A DNA stretch of 64,000 bases from Streptomyces sp. NBC_00457 (GTDB taxonomy: Bacteria > Actinomycetota > Actinomycetes > Streptomycetales > Streptomycetaceae). Both the position numbers and the translations under genes were made by a program. Positions 34,384 through 43,700 of this stretch are shown here, piece after piece. Every line of letters starts with the position of its first letter. Position 1 is the first letter of the stretch. Below the pieces are notes generated by a model. It saw only the letters and a list, made by a program, of their open reading frames with translations. It ran no database searches and was not told the origin of the DNA. The stretch lies in assembly GCF_036014015.1 (NCBI RefSeq), contig NZ_CP107905.1, positions 7,130,001 to 7,194,000 on the forward strand, in the 5' to 3' direction.

Positions 34384-35997
34384 TCAGCGGCCCAGCGCGC
34401 GGCGTCCGCGGCCCTGGGACAGGACCGGGAGGTTGCGGGCCGGCGCCTTGTCGCGCTGGGTCTCTTCCTCGATGCGCAGGGCCAGGGCCGGGCAACGGCG
34501 CACCGCACGCACCGCCTTGGCCTCCGCGTAGCGCGGCACCTGTGCCTGCGCGACGGTCGGGAAGCCGTCCGCGCCCAGTTCGAAGACCTCCGGGAGGATG
34601 TCCGCGCACAGGCCGTGGCCGCGGCAGAGCGTCCAGTCGACGTAGATCTTCTGGCGGCTGGGGCCGTTCTCCTCGGATTCGCCGCCGCCCGGGAGGCCCG
34701 TCGGGGTCCTGCCGCCCTCGAAGAGCGGCAGAACGCCCTCCACGGGCCTTCCGCAGCCGTTTCCGAGGACGTGCGCCGCGAGGTCGTCGGTGAAGGCCTT
34801 GACGGTCGACTCGAGGAACATCGCGGAGCCGTCGGGGTGGGAGCACGCGCCGCGCCGCTTCACGTTCTTGGCGACCTGCTTGAGGGCCTCCAGGGCGGCC
34901 GGACCGCCGCCGTTGAGGATGTCCTCCATGCCGCGCGCCGCGGCCGGCAGACCGAGGTAGCAGGGACCGCACTGTCCCGCGCTCTCCTCGGCCAGCCACT
35001 GGGCCACGCGCAGCGACTCGCCCAGCGGGCAGGTCTCCTGGCTGATCGGCAGAATCGCGCCGGCGCCGAGCGAACCGCCCACCGCGTCCAGCGAGTTGCG
35101 CGAGACGATCGCCTCGTTGACCGTCGCGGCGTCGATCCACTTGCCGTGGTAGCCGCCGGTCAGCACGCCCTGCGGGACCGGCGGGGCGCCGGCGAGCTGC
35201 AGGACGTAACGCAGCGGCACTCCGGTGGGGACCTCGATCACCATGGGGCGGGCTACCGCGCCGGAGACCGTGAGCATGACCGTGCCGGGTTCGTCGTACA
35301 GGCCGGTGTTGCCGTAGCGCTCCGGGCCGATGCGGGCGGCGATGGCGAGTTGGGCGAACGTCTCGGCGTTGGACAGCAGGGTGGGTGCGCCGCCGACGCC
35401 GTTCTGGGAGGCGCTGACCTTGCGGCCGGGCGGGATCGCCGGGCCGCCGTCGATGGACCGGATCAGCGACGCTGCCGCTCCGGTGACCATCCGTACGGGA
35501 TTGCGCTGCACGCGCGCGCGGAGCGCCGACCTGCGGCCGTTGCTCAGGCCGCGTTCGGCGAGCGCGGCTTCCATGGAGCGCTGGGTGGACTCCCGGGTGA
35601 CCCCCACCACGAGCGTGCGGGCACCCAGGGCCTCGGCGCACAACAAGGCGCCGTCCAGGATCAGATGAGGGGCACGGTTGATGAGCACCGTGTCCTTGCG
35701 GCAGGCCGGTTCGTCCTCGCTTCCGTTGACGACGACGACCGGGCGCACACCGCGCTTGATCGCCGCCTCGGCGACGGAGCGCAGCTTCTTGTGGAAGGGG
35801 AAGCCCGCGCCGCCGCGGCCCTTGAGGCTGATGTTCTCCGCGAGCTTGGCCAGTTGCTCGCCGCCCATGGGTTCAAGCGGCCCGTGCACCTTCAGGTGCA
35901 TGGGCAGATCAAGTCTTTCGACAAGGTCGAAGCCAGACGTGAGCTGCGGAAGGCCGACCACGCGGACTTCGGGTACGTCGGGCAGGGCCTCGTTCAC
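34384..35997 (-). CDS. NuoF-like flavoprotein with SLBB domain and C-terminal ferredoxin
   Basis: Probable NAD(P)H-linked electron-transfer protein, 537 residues. Residues about 60-230 resemble the FMN/NAD domain of complex I subunit NuoF (KGRGGAGFPFHKKL; VVNGSEDEPACRKD). An SLBB segment lies near 250-300 (VSGAVARPMVIEVPTGVP). The NuoF-type Fe-S site reads ESAGQCGPCYLG plus a distal GACSHPDG, so the first of the usual four cysteines is Ala. The C-terminus (about 445-515) is a small ferredoxin with CRGHGLC and RRCPALAL, the three-cysteine layout of 3Fe-4S ferredoxins. The GTG start overlaps the stop of the upstream membrane gene (GTGA). It probably passes electrons to that cytochrome-b-like partner. 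Confidence 0.85.
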   Translation of the reverse strand: MNEALPDVPEVRVVGLPQLTSGFDLVERLDLPMHLKVHGPLEPMGGEQLAKLAENISLKGRGGAGFPFHKKLRSVAEAAIKRGVRPVVVVNGSEDEPACRKDTVLINRAPHLILDGALLCAEALGARTLVVGVTRESTQRSMEAALAERGLSNGRRSALRARVQRNPVRMVTGAAASLIRSIDGGPAIPPGRKVSASQNGVGGAPTLLSNAETFAQLAIAARIGPERYGNTGLYDEPGTVMLTVSGAVARPMVIEVPTGVPLRYVLQLAGAPPVPQGVLTGGYHGKWIDAATVNEAIVSRNSLDAVGGSLGAGAILPISQETCPLGESLRVAQWLAEESAGQCGPCYLGLPAAARGMEDILNGGGPAALEALKQVAKNVKRRGACSHPDGSAMFLESTVKAFTDDLAAHVLGNGCGRPVEGVLPLFEGGRTPTGLPGGGESEENGPSRQKIYVDWTLCRGHGLCADILPEVFELGADGFPTVAQAQVPRYAEAKAVRAVRRCPALALRIEEETQRDKAPARNLPVLSQGRGRRALGR

Positions 35998-37316
35998 CTA
36001 TAGCCTCCGGAAGGCGTGTTCCAAGGTTCGCCCGGGCCCGGTGAGTCGAAGTCGTACGAATCGCCGGGCGTTGGTTCATTGGCGGGACCGCTGTTGTACG
36101 TGTCATCGGGGGAGTACGTGCCATAGAGGGTGTTCGTCTCACCGGTGTCGTACACATCACTCTGGCCGTACCCGCCGGTGTCCGGATTGGTATAGGCCGG
36201 GATGTTGTATCCCGTGTCGGTGAGTGGGTCGTACGCCGACGGGGGAGCCTCGCCGACGGGCGGCGGCATCGGGATCGGCCAGCTGCCCGAGGTGCTGCCG
36301 CCGCCGTCGACGCGCGGGATCGCCTCCGTGGCCTGCATGTCCAGCGGCAGATCCATGCGGGCGGTCTGGTCGGCCGCGTACGACTGCTGGGGCTGAGGGC
36401 GCGGGGGCGTGACGGCGCGGTAGGCGGCCGCGAAGCCGTTCGCGGGCTCCGGGGCGGGCTGCTCGTACAGCGGCGCCGTCGGGGGGGCCATGCCGGGTGT
36501 CATCCGCGGCTGGGGGCCCGTCGCGTCGGCCCGCTCGTAGCCGGGCAGGGTGGCGCCGCCCGCGACCCGGGCGCGGCTCTCCTCCAGGTTCTCGCGGCCC
36601 GGCTTCTCCTCGGTGCCGATGAGCGCGACGGCCTTGTCCATGATCTGGCGCTTGACCGGGCGCGGCGCCGCGCGCAGAGCGAGGGCCGCCATGACGCCGA
36701 GCACGCAGAGCGCGTACATGACGGTGAAGATCGGGCTCTTCACCGCGCGTCCCGCGTACAGGCCGTGCACCAGCGCGGCGCACCAGGCCGGATAGGCCAG
36801 CATGTGCATCGCCCGCCAGCGGGCGGCGACCGGGCCCGCGCCCGCGAACTGGTTGCGCAGCGCGCCGGTGATCCCCACGAAGATCATGAGCTGACCGGCC
36901 AGCGTGCCGAGCCCGATGAGGACGCCGCCGCCCTGGATTTCGTCGCCGCCGGAGAACACCAGCGCGAAGGGGATGAACACGGCGATCCAGCCGACGTGGT
37001 CCAGCGCCAGCTTGACTCCGATGTGCAGCAGCAGGAACGCGATCGAGCCCACGGCGGTCACCCGGTGGATGCCCTGCGCGATGATCCGCTGCCTGGTGTT
37101 GAGGATCATCCGGTCCTGGGCGACGAGGCCCCAGATCACGGAGCAGGTGAGCAGGACGAGCGTCAAGACACCCGCCCCGAAGTTGAGGAAGTCCTGGAGC
37201 CAGAAGCCTCCGTACACCACGACGAGGGGTATGGCCAGCAGAAAGACAGCCGATGCCACCCCGTAGGCCGACCGGCCTGTCTGGGGCATCGAGCTGTTGG
37301 TACGACGAGGGTTCAT
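35994..37316 (-). CDS. Cytochrome b / ferric reductase-like membrane protein with Tyr/Pro-rich tail
   Basis: Integral membrane protein, 440 residues, about six hydrophobic helices between residues 15 and 215. Paired histidines in two helices (HRVTAVGSIAFLLLHIGVK and RAMHMLAYPAWCAALVHGLY) are spaced as in b-type haem ferric-reductase-like domains. No flavin or NAD domain is present; the coupled NuoF-like gene probably supplies it. The last ~200 residues are Pro/Tyr/Gly-rich and low in complexity (YDTGETN, TDTGYN), likely disordered in the cytoplasm. ATG 37316 is used because GGAG lies about 9 bases upstream. The acceptor (iron, quinone or a protein) is unknown. Confidence 0.82.
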   Translation of the reverse strand: MNPRRTNSSMPQTGRSAYGVASAVFLLAIPLVVVYGGFWLQDFLNFGAGVLTLVLLTCSVIWGLVAQDRMILNTRQRIIAQGIHRVTAVGSIAFLLLHIGVKLALDHVGWIAVFIPFALVFSGGDEIQGGGVLIGLGTLAGQLMIFVGITGALRNQFAGAGPVAARWRAMHMLAYPAWCAALVHGLYAGRAVKSPIFTVMYALCVLGVMAALALRAAPRPVKRQIMDKAVALIGTEEKPGRENLEESRARVAGGATLPGYERADATGPQPRMTPGMAPPTAPLYEQPAPEPANGFAAAYRAVTPPRPQPQQSYAADQTARMDLPLDMQATEAIPRVDGGGSTSGSWPIPMPPPVGEAPPSAYDPLTDTGYNIPAYTNPDTGGYGQSDVYDTGETNTLYGTYSPDDTYNSGPANEPTPGDSYDFDSPGPGEPWNTPSGGYR

Positions 37317-37471
37317 GGGGGCAACTCCGAGCGGTTCGGGAAAGCGGTCCCGCTGCCGCACTCTAAGTCCACTTCAAACTGACCGGTACGCCGTTTGAGT
37401 TATTGCGTTGTTATCTACGGGCCATGCGGGGCCTGTGTTGTCCATTAGCGACTGTTACGCCGGGTAATAAT

Positions 37472-37484
37472 TGAACATTGTTCA
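37472..37484. promoter_or_regulatory. Palindrome in the divergent gap upstream of leuS
   Basis: TGAACA-T-TGTTCA, a perfect 13-base dyad in the AT-rich region (37380-37500) between the minus-strand redox operon and the leuS leader. It may be an operator for either side. The rest of 37317-37577 shows no gene. Confidence 0.35.
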
Positions 37485-37577
37485 GCTTTTCGGAATCTTC
37501 ACAAGCGGCCGTGAGGCGTCAGTGTGCCTCATGGAAGCCCGTCGCGGCCTCCTCGGCGGCTGCGGTACCCTGACGCC

Positions 37578-37616
37578 ATGCGTGCCGTACGCCTTCTGCT
37601 TAGCGAGCCGCGCTGA
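37578..37616 (+). CDS. leuL: Leucine leader peptide (12 aa)
   Basis: A 12-codon frame MRAVRLLLSEPR with three consecutive Leu codons CTT-CTG-CTT; CTT is rare in this genome, as expected for regulatory codons. TACCCT (37566-37571) ends 6 bases before the ATG, so the leader peptide is probably translated from a leaderless mRNA. Slow reading of the Leu codons when charged tRNA-Leu is scarce would prevent the downstream terminator from forming. I recall similar leader peptides before leucine genes in actinomycetes. Confidence 0.85.
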   Translation: MRAVRLLLSEPR

Positions 37617-37687
37617 TCAGTCCCGACCCAGGCCAGTCCTGGTGGTCGGAATCGGCGCGGCGTCCCCTCCTGTGCGAGGGGATTTTT
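37617..37687 (+). promoter_or_regulatory. leuS transcription attenuator
   Basis: Two stems follow the leader peptide: CCGACC-CAGG / CCTG-gt-GGTCGG (37623-37649), and the terminator TCCCCTC-ctgtgc-GAGGGGA with TTTTT (37663-37687). With the Leu-codon leader peptide this is a classic ribosome-mediated attenuator, 52 bases before leuS. Confidence 0.85.
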
Positions 37688-37739
37688 CGTTTCTTGAATG
37701 TCGCCGCCGGCAGAGACGATCGATGGAGCTTTGAGGATC

Positions 37740-40616
37740 ATGAGCGAGACGAACCCCGCTGCCGCCGCCGAGGTGGCCGCGCCGCACCGCTACACCGCGG
37801 CCCTGGCCGCGGAGATCGAGGCACGCTGGCAGGACTTCTGGGACGCCGACGGCACGTACGCGGCGCCGAACCCCAAGGGCGACCTGGCGGGCGACGCCGA
37901 ACTGGCCGCCAAGCCGAAGAAGTTCATCATGGACATGTTCCCGTACCCCTCCGGTGCGGGTCTGCACGTCGGTCACCCCCTGGGCTACATCGCCACCGAT
38001 GTGTTCGCCCGGTTCCAGCGCATGACCGGCCACAACGTCCTGCACACCCTGGGCTTCGACGCCTTCGGCCTGCCCGCAGAGCAGTACGCCGTGCAGACCG
38101 GCACGCACCCGCGCGTGTCCACCGAGGCCAACATTGAGAACATGAAGATCCAGCTGCGCCGGCTGGGCCTGGGCCACGACAAGCGCCGGTCGTTCGCCAC
38201 GATCGACCCGGACTACTACAAGTGGACCCAGTGGATCTTCCTGCAGATCTTCAACTCCTGGTACGACGACGAGGCGCGCAGGGCCCGCCCGATCGCGGAC
38301 CTGGTCGCACAGTTCGAGAGCGGTGAGCGCGCGCTGCCCGGCGGGCGCTCCTGGAACGAGCTGAGCGCCGTCGAGCGCGCCGACGTCCTGAGCGAGTACC
38401 GCCTGGCGTACGCCTCGGACGCGCCCGTCAACTGGTGCCCCGGCCTGGGCACCGTACTGGCCAACGAGGAGGTCACCGCCGACGGCCGCTCCGAGCGCGG
38501 CAACTTCCCCGTCTTCAAGGCCAAGCTGCGTCAGTGGAACATGCGCATCACCGCCTACGCCGACCGGCTGCTGGACGACCTGGACGCGCTGGACTGGCCC
38601 GAGGCCATCAAGCTGCAGCAGCGCAACTGGATCGGCCGCTCCGAGGGCGCCCGCGTCGACTTCCCGATCGACGGCGAGCGCATCACCGTCTTCACCACGC
38701 GCCCCGACACCCTGTTCGGCGCGACCTACATGGTGCTGGCTCCCGAGCACCCGCTGGTCGAGAAGTTCACGCCCCAGGAGTGGCCCGAGGGCACGCACCA
38801 GGTGTGGACCGGCGGCCACGCGACCCCCTCCGAAGCCGTCACCGCATACCGCGCGCAGGCCGCCTCGAAGTCCGACGTCGAGCGGCAGGCCGAGGCCAAG
38901 GACAAGACCGGCGTCTTCATCGGCACGTACGCGACCAACCCGGTCAACGGCGAGCGGATCCCCGTCTTCATCGCCGACTACGTGCTGATGGGCTACGGCA
39001 CCGGCGCGATCATGGCCGTACCGGCGCATGACGGCCGTGACTTCGAGTTCGCGCGCGCCTTCGAGCTGCCGATCAACTGCGTGGTCGAGCCGACGGACGG
39101 CCGCGGCACGGACACCTCCGCGTGGGACGAGGCCTTCGTGTCGTACGACGCGAAGATCGTCAACTCCACCGGTGACGGTGTCTCCCTGGACGGCCTGGGC
39201 GTTGTCGACGCCAAGGCACGCATCACCGAGTGGCTGGCGCGCAAGGGCATCGGCGAGGGCACGGTCAACTTCCGGCTGCGCGACTGGCTGTTCAGCCGCC
39301 AGCGCTACTGGGGCGAGCCCTTCCCGATCGTCTACGACGAGGAGGGCATCGCCCACGCGCTGCCCGAGTCGATGCTGCCGCTGGAGCTGCCGGAGGTCGA
39401 GGACTACTCGCCGCGCACCTTCGACCCGGACGACGCGAACACCGAGCCGGAGACCCCGCTGTCCCGCAACGAGGACTGGGTGAACGTCACCCTGGACCTG
39501 GGCGACGGCCGCGGCCCGCGCACCTACCGGCGTGAGACCAACACCATGCCCAACTGGGCCGGTTCCTGCTGGTACGAACTGCGCTACCTGGATCCGCACA
39601 ACAGCGAGAAGCTGGTCGACCCGGAGATCGAGCAGTACTGGATGGGCCCGCGCGAGGGGCAGCCGCACGGCGGCGTCGACCTGTATGTGGGCGGCGCCGA
39701 GCACGCCGTACTGCACCTGCTGTACGCGCGCTTCTGGTCCAAGGTGCTGCACGACCTGGGGCATGTGTCGTCGGCCGAGCCGTTCCACAAGCTGTTCAAC
39801 CAGGGCATGATCCAGGCCTACGTCTACCGCGACAGCCGTGGCATCGCGGTACCGGCCGCCGAGGTGGAGGAGCGCGACGGCGCGTACTACTACCAGGGCG
39901 AGAAGGTCTCCCGGCTGCTGGGCAAGATGGGCAAGTCCCTGAAGAACGCGGTCACTCCGGACGAGATCGCCGCGGAGTACGGCGCCGACACCCTGCGTCT
40001 GTACGAGATGGCGATGGGCCCGCTGGACGTCTCCCGGCCGTGGGACACGCGCGCGGTGGTGGGCCAGTTCCGGCTGCTGCAGCGGCTGTGGCGCAACATC
40101 GTCGACGAGGCGACCGGTGAGCTCACCGTCGTCGACGCGGAGCCCGAGGAGGGCACTCTGCGCGCCCTGCACAAGGCCATCGACGGGGTGCGCGGTGATC
40201 TGGAGGGCCTGCGGTTCAACACCGCCATCGCCAAGGTCACCGAGCTGAACAACTACCTGACCAAGGCCTCAGGTGCGGTGCCGCGGTCGGTCGCCGAGCC
40301 GCTGGTGCTGCTGGTCGCGCCGCTGGCCCCGCACATCGCCGAGGAGCTGTGGCGCAAGCTGGGCCATGAGGACTCGGTGGTGCACCAGGACTTCCCGGTC
40401 GCCGACCCGGCGTACGTCGTGGACGAGACCGTGACCTGCGTGGTCCAGGTCAAGGGCAAGGTCAAGGCCCGCCTGGAGGTCTCGCCGGCCATCTCCGAGG
40501 AGGAGCTGGAGAAGGTCGCGCTGGCGGACGAGAAGGTCGTCGCGGCGCTGGACGGCGCCGGGATCCGGAAGGTGATCGTGCGGGCGCCGAAGCTGGTGAA
40601 CATCGTTCCCGCGTAG
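37740..40616 (+). CDS. leuS: Leucyl-tRNA synthetase
   Basis: Charges tRNA-Leu; 958 residues, class I synthetase. HIGH-type motif [12 protein letters not shown] near residue 65, a CP1 editing domain (about 235-460, [13 protein letters not shown]), and KMSKS-type [12 protein letters not shown] near 735. ATG 37740 with GAGG 4 bases upstream is chosen; ATG 37698 would add 14 residues with no support. The chain is longer than E. coli LeuS because of insertions such as the region near residue 190-210. Expression is probably set by the attenuator just upstream. Confidence 0.97.
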   Translation: MSETNPAAAAEVAAPHRYTAALAAEIEARWQDFWDADGTYAAPNPKGDLAGDAELAAKPKKFIMDMFPYPSGAGLHVGHPLGYIATDVFARFQRMTGHNVLHTLGFDAFGLPAEQYAVQTGTHPRVSTEANIENMKIQLRRLGLGHDKRRSFATIDPDYYKWTQWIFLQIFNSWYDDEARRARPIADLVAQFESGERALPGGRSWNELSAVERADVLSEYRLAYASDAPVNWCPGLGTVLANEEVTADGRSERGNFPVFKAKLRQWNMRITAYADRLLDDLDALDWPEAIKLQQRNWIGRSEGARVDFPIDGERITVFTTRPDTLFGATYMVLAPEHPLVEKFTPQEWPEGTHQVWTGGHATPSEAVTAYRAQAASKSDVERQAEAKDKTGVFIGTYATNPVNGERIPVFIADYVLMGYGTGAIMAVPAHDGRDFEFARAFELPINCVVEPTDGRGTDTSAWDEAFVSYDAKIVNSTGDGVSLDGLGVVDAKARITEWLARKGIGEGTVNFRLRDWLFSRQRYWGEPFPIVYDEEGIAHALPESMLPLELPEVEDYSPRTFDPDDANTEPETPLSRNEDWVNVTLDLGDGRGPRTYRRETNTMPNWAGSCWYELRYLDPHNSEKLVDPEIEQYWMGPREGQPHGGVDLYVGGAEHAVLHLLYARFWSKVLHDLGHVSSAEPFHKLFNQGMIQAYVYRDSRGIAVPAAEVEERDGAYYYQGEKVSRLLGKMGKSLKNAVTPDEIAAEYGADTLRLYEMAMGPLDVSRPWDTRAVVGQFRLLQRLWRNIVDEATGELTVVDAEPEEGTLRALHKAIDGVRGDLEGLRFNTAIAKVTELNNYLTKASGAVPRSVAEPLVLLVAPLAPHIAEELWRKLGHEDSVVHQDFPVADPAYVVDETVTCVVQVKGKVKARLEVSPAISEEELEKVALADEKVVAALDGAGIRKVIVRAPKLVNIVPA

Positions 40617-40644
40617 GCGTCGTTTCCGGGTTTGTGCCTCCGGC

Positions 40645-40701
40645 TAGGGGTGGTCCCCTACGGGCAGGTTCGGGGTTTTTCTGGAACTCCGGGCCTGCCC
40701 G
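40645..40701 (+). terminator. Hairpin cluster after leuS
   Basis: TAGGGG-tggt-CCCCTA (40645-40660) is followed by CGGGCAGG (40661-40668) pairing with CCTGCCCG (40694-40701), with GGGGTTTTT inside the loop. Probably terminates leuS. Confidence 0.55.
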
Positions 40702-40764
40702 CTGCGTTTACCGTTGAAGAGTGGCGCGGCGCGAGTGCTGGGCCCGTTTCGGAGGAGGAGCGTC

Positions 40765-41496
40765 GTGGAAGCAGTCGTCGCAGTTTTCGCCCTGCTCTTC
40801 ATGCTCTTCCTGGGACTCGGCGCCTACGCCACGGTGAAGGCGGTCGGCGCGGCCAAGCGCGGCGTGGACCGCACCCTCACCCAGGCCCGCCGCACGGTGG
40901 AGGAGCACACCCTGCGGGCCAAGTCCCTCGCCCAGATCGGCCCCGCGGGCGAGATCGCCCAGCTCCGGCTGAAGCTGCGCACCTCGATGCGCGCCACCCA
41001 GGACGCGCTGCACGCACGCGTGGCGGAGGACGAGTCCCTGAAGGAGTCCATCGGCCTCTTCGAGCGCCTGAGCGTGCACGGCCATGAGCTGGACGACGAC
41101 CTCAAGCGCCTGGAGTCCGAGCCCGACCGGGCGACCCTCGCCGAGCGGCTGCCCGCGCTGCGCGAGCGCACCAAGCGCATCGTCGACTCGGCGGACTCGC
41201 TGCGCTGGGCGGCCCGGGACCGGGCCCACCGCTTCGCCGACGACGACCTGGACTCGCTCAGCACCCAGATCGACGTGGAGACCGGCGCGCTGCGACACTG
41301 GACCACCTCGGAACCCGCGCCGCCCCCGTGGCCCGAGGCGCCCGCCGCCGAGAGCCCCGCAGCCCAGCAGACCTGGCCGGAGACACCCCGGCCGGAGCCG
41401 GCCGAGGAGAAGCCGGCACGACCCGCCATCACCCCGTCGGCGCCGCGTCCCACGTATCCCTGGCAGAAGAAGCCCCGTCCCGAGAGCACCACTTGA
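40765..41496 (+). CDS. Single-pass membrane protein with coiled coil and Pro-rich tail
   Basis: Unknown function, 243 residues. One N-terminal transmembrane helix (VEAVVAVFALLFMLFLGLGAYATV) is followed by about 150 residues of charged helix likely to form a coiled coil (RTVEEHTLRAKSLAQ, ERLSVHGHELDDDLKRLESE, RTKRIVDSADSLRW), then a Pro/Ala/Glu tail. GTG 40765 has GGAGGAGG 6 bases upstream. The layout (anchor, coiled coil, flexible end) suggests a scaffold or septum/envelope component; no family is recognised. Confidence 0.75.
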   Translation: MEAVVAVFALLFMLFLGLGAYATVKAVGAAKRGVDRTLTQARRTVEEHTLRAKSLAQIGPAGEIAQLRLKLRTSMRATQDALHARVAEDESLKESIGLFERLSVHGHELDDDLKRLESEPDRATLAERLPALRERTKRIVDSADSLRWAARDRAHRFADDDLDSLSTQIDVETGALRHWTTSEPAPPPWPEAPAAESPAAQQTWPETPRPEPAEEKPARPAITPSAPRPTYPWQKKPRPESTT

Positions 41497-41555
41497 TCCG
41501 GTTCCGGCCGGCCCGGGTCAGCGGGGCCGGGCTGCCGCCAGGGCGCTACGCCAGG

Positions 41556-41561
41556 TAACCT
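41556..41561 (+). promoter_or_regulatory. -10 element of a leaderless degV transcript
   Basis: TAACCT ends 7 bases before the degV ATG; no ribosome binding site is present. Confidence 0.45.
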
Positions 41562-41568
41562 CCAGCTC

Positions 41569-42414
41569 ATGTCCCGCCATGTCGCGATCGTCACCGATTC
41601 AACGGCCTACCTGCCGCCGCGGACGATGGAGCGCCACGGCATCACAGCGGTGCCCCTGACCGTCGTCCTCGGCGACCGGGCACTGGAAGAGGGCACCGAG
41701 ATCTCCACCCGTTCCCTCGCCCAGGCGCTTCAGAAGCGCCGCCCCGTCACCACTTCACGTCCCAGCCCCGAGCTGTTCGCCGAGACCTATCGCAGGGTCG
41801 CCGAGTCCGGGGCCACCGGCATCGTCTCGCTGCATCTGTCCGCCGAGCTCTCCGGCACGTACGACGCGGCGCTCGTCGCGGCGCGTGAGGCGCCGGTGCC
41901 GGTGCGGGTCGTGGACACCGGGATGGTCGCGATGGCGCTCGGGTTCTGTGCGCTGGCCGCCGCCGAGGCGGCGGAGTCCGGCGGCACGGTGGACGAGGCG
42001 GTCACGGCCGCGGAGAAGCGGGCCGCGGGCACGTCCGCCTACTTCTACGTCGACACCCTCGACTATCTGCGCCGCGGCGGCCGGATCGGCGCCGCGCAGG
42101 CCCTGCTCGGCTCCGCCCTGGCGGTGAAGCCGCTGCTGAAGCTGGAGGGCGGCCGTATCGAACTCCTGGAGAAGGTACGGACGGCGTCGAAGGCCATCGC
42201 CCGCCTCGAGGAGATCGTGGCCGACCGGGCGGGCGGCGCCCAGGTCGATATCGCCGTCCACCATCTGTCGGCCCATGAGCGTGCGTCGGCACTGGAGGAC
42301 CGGCTGCGGGCGCGGGTGCCCGGGCTCGTCGACCTGCATGTGAGTGAGGTGGGGGCGGTGATCGGGGCGCATACCGGGCCCGGGTTGCTGGGGGTTGTGG
42401 TGTCGCCGCGGTGA
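41569..42414 (+). CDS. DegV family fatty-acid-binding protein
   Basis: DegV proteins bind fatty acids and, as FakB, present them to the FakA kinase; 281 residues. VAIVTDSTAYLPP at the N-terminus, PVTTSRPSPELF near 60, SLHLSAELSGTYDAA near 88 and the C-terminal VGAVIGAHTGPGLLGVVV are typical. No fakA-like gene is visible in this window, so the partner must be elsewhere or the role differs. A short hairpin and DnaA-box-like site follow the gene. Confidence 0.9.
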   Translation: MSRHVAIVTDSTAYLPPRTMERHGITAVPLTVVLGDRALEEGTEISTRSLAQALQKRRPVTTSRPSPELFAETYRRVAESGATGIVSLHLSAELSGTYDAALVAAREAPVPVRVVDTGMVAMALGFCALAAAEAAESGGTVDEAVTAAEKRAAGTSAYFYVDTLDYLRRGGRIGAAQALLGSALAVKPLLKLEGGRIELLEKVRTASKAIARLEEIVADRAGGAQVDIAVHHLSAHERASALEDRLRARVPGLVDLHVSEVGAVIGAHTGPGLLGVVVSPR

Positions 42415-42454
42415 CAGTGGCTGCCTGCCGGGTTTCGACGGTGGGTGCGGGTGG

Positions 42455-42485
42455 CTCACTCGTGTGAGTGAGGGAGTTATCCACA
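42455..42485. promoter_or_regulatory. Hairpin next to a perfect DnaA-box sequence
   Basis: CTCACTC-gtgt-GAGTGAG (42455-42472) is followed by TTATCCACA (42477-42485), identical to the consensus DnaA box. It lies between degV and comEA. A single box is not an origin. Confidence 0.45.
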
Positions 42486-42554
42486 ACTCGCTGGTAATCC
42501 CCGGGATTTGACCAAGATCATCGCGAGAGTGTCGGGCTGCCCGATCCTCGTCGC

Positions 42555-43700
42555 ATGGCACTTCGATCACGTTCACGCGCAGCGATTGCAAGCAGCGGTC
42601 CCGGCCGCGGCCCCGCCTCCGACGGCCGCACCCGCCATCGACGCCTCCACCCCCGGAGCCGGGCCCGGTACCGATACGCGTCGGCGGAGGAGCTTCGCCG
42701 ACGCGCAGAGGTCCTGTTCGGCGAACGGGCTGTTCGGCGGCGGGAGTCGGGAGAGGCGACGGCGGGTCGGGACGACGCGGGCGTGGACGCTGCTGTTGTC
42801 CCGTATGCCGAACCTCACATCCCGTACGCCGACATGGATGTCGGCGACGAAGTGCCGCCTGCCGGCGGGGGAGTCGGCGACCATGCCCCGCCCGACGGCT
42901 GGGAAGGCGGCGGCCATGCCCCGCCCGTCGCCGCGGACGTCGAAGCCGATGCCCAGGCCCGGCACGGCGCGAGGGCTTGGCGGGGGCGGGTCGGGCCGGT
43001 GTTGCGGGAGCGGATGCCGGTGTGGCTGCAGGCGCGGTGCGGGCTGGAGCGCAGGAGCGTGGTCGCACTCACCGCGCTGCTGGTCGTCGCCGCGGCCTTC
43101 GCGGTGCAGCACTTCTGGACCGGCCGGACCCAGTCCGTGCGCCCGCCCGAGGTCGTACAGGCGGCGGCTCCGTTCGCGGAAGCAGCGCAAGCGGAAGGCG
43201 AGCCGAGCAAGGCTCCCGGCAACCCCACCGCCGGAGGGACGGCGGCGGCCGAGATCGTGGTGGACGTCAGCGGCAAGGTCCGCGAGCCCGGGATTCAGCG
43301 GCTGCCCGCGGGGTCGCGGGTCGTCGACGCGCTCCGTGCGGCCGGCGGGGTGCGACCCGGGACGAACACCGACGGCCTCAACCGCGCCCGCTTCCTCGTG
43401 GACGGGGAGCAGGTGATCGTCGGCGGTCCTGTCGCGGGCTCGGGCTCCGCCCCGGTCGCGGGCGGTACGGCGGTCGGTGGCCAGGCCGGCTCGGCTGCGG
43501 CTCCCACGGCTCCGGTCCCGCTCAACACCGCGACCGTGGAACAGCTCGAAACCCTGCCCGGCGTGGGACCGGTGCTGGCGCAGCACATCATCGACTACCG
43601 CACCCAGCACGGCGGCTTCCGCTCGGTGGACGAGCTGCGCGAGGTGAACGGCATCGGTGACCGCCGCTTCGCCGATCTACGCGATCTCGTACAGCCATGA
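42555..43700 (+). CDS. comEA: ComEA-like membrane DNA-binding protein
   Basis: DNA-uptake-type protein, 381 residues. A long basic then Gly/Pro-rich cytoplasmic N-terminus (1 to about 160) precedes one transmembrane helix (VVALTALLVVAAAFAVQHFW, about 171-190). An SLBB domain (about 235-290, VVDVSGKVREPGIQRLPAG) and a C-terminal helix-hairpin-helix pair (PLNTATVEQLETLPGVGPVL; LREVNGIGDRRFADLRDLV) face outward. ATG 42555 lacks a clear ribosome site. The stop overlaps the comEC start. Natural competence is not typical of Streptomyces, so the present role is uncertain. Confidence 0.88.
   Translation: MALRSRSRAAIASSGPGRGPASDGRTRHRRLHPRSRARYRYASAEELRRRAEVLFGERAVRRRESGEATAGRDDAGVDAAVVPYAEPHIPYADMDVGDEVPPAGGGVGDHAPPDGWEGGGHAPPVAADVEADAQARHGARAWRGRVGPVLRERMPVWLQARCGLERRSVVALTALLVVAAAFAVQHFWTGRTQSVRPPEVVQAAAPFAEAAQAEGEPSKAPGNPTAGGTAAAEIVVDVSGKVREPGIQRLPAGSRVVDALRAAGGVRPGTNTDGLNRARFLVDGEQVIVGGPVAGSGSAPVAGGTAVGGQAGSAAAPTAPVPLNTATVEQLETLPGVGPVLAQHIIDYRTQHGGFRSVDELREVNGIGDRRFADLRDLVQP

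Noticed and set aside
42477..42485. Replication origin
   Set aside because: Only one DnaA box, no dnaA or dnaN nearby.
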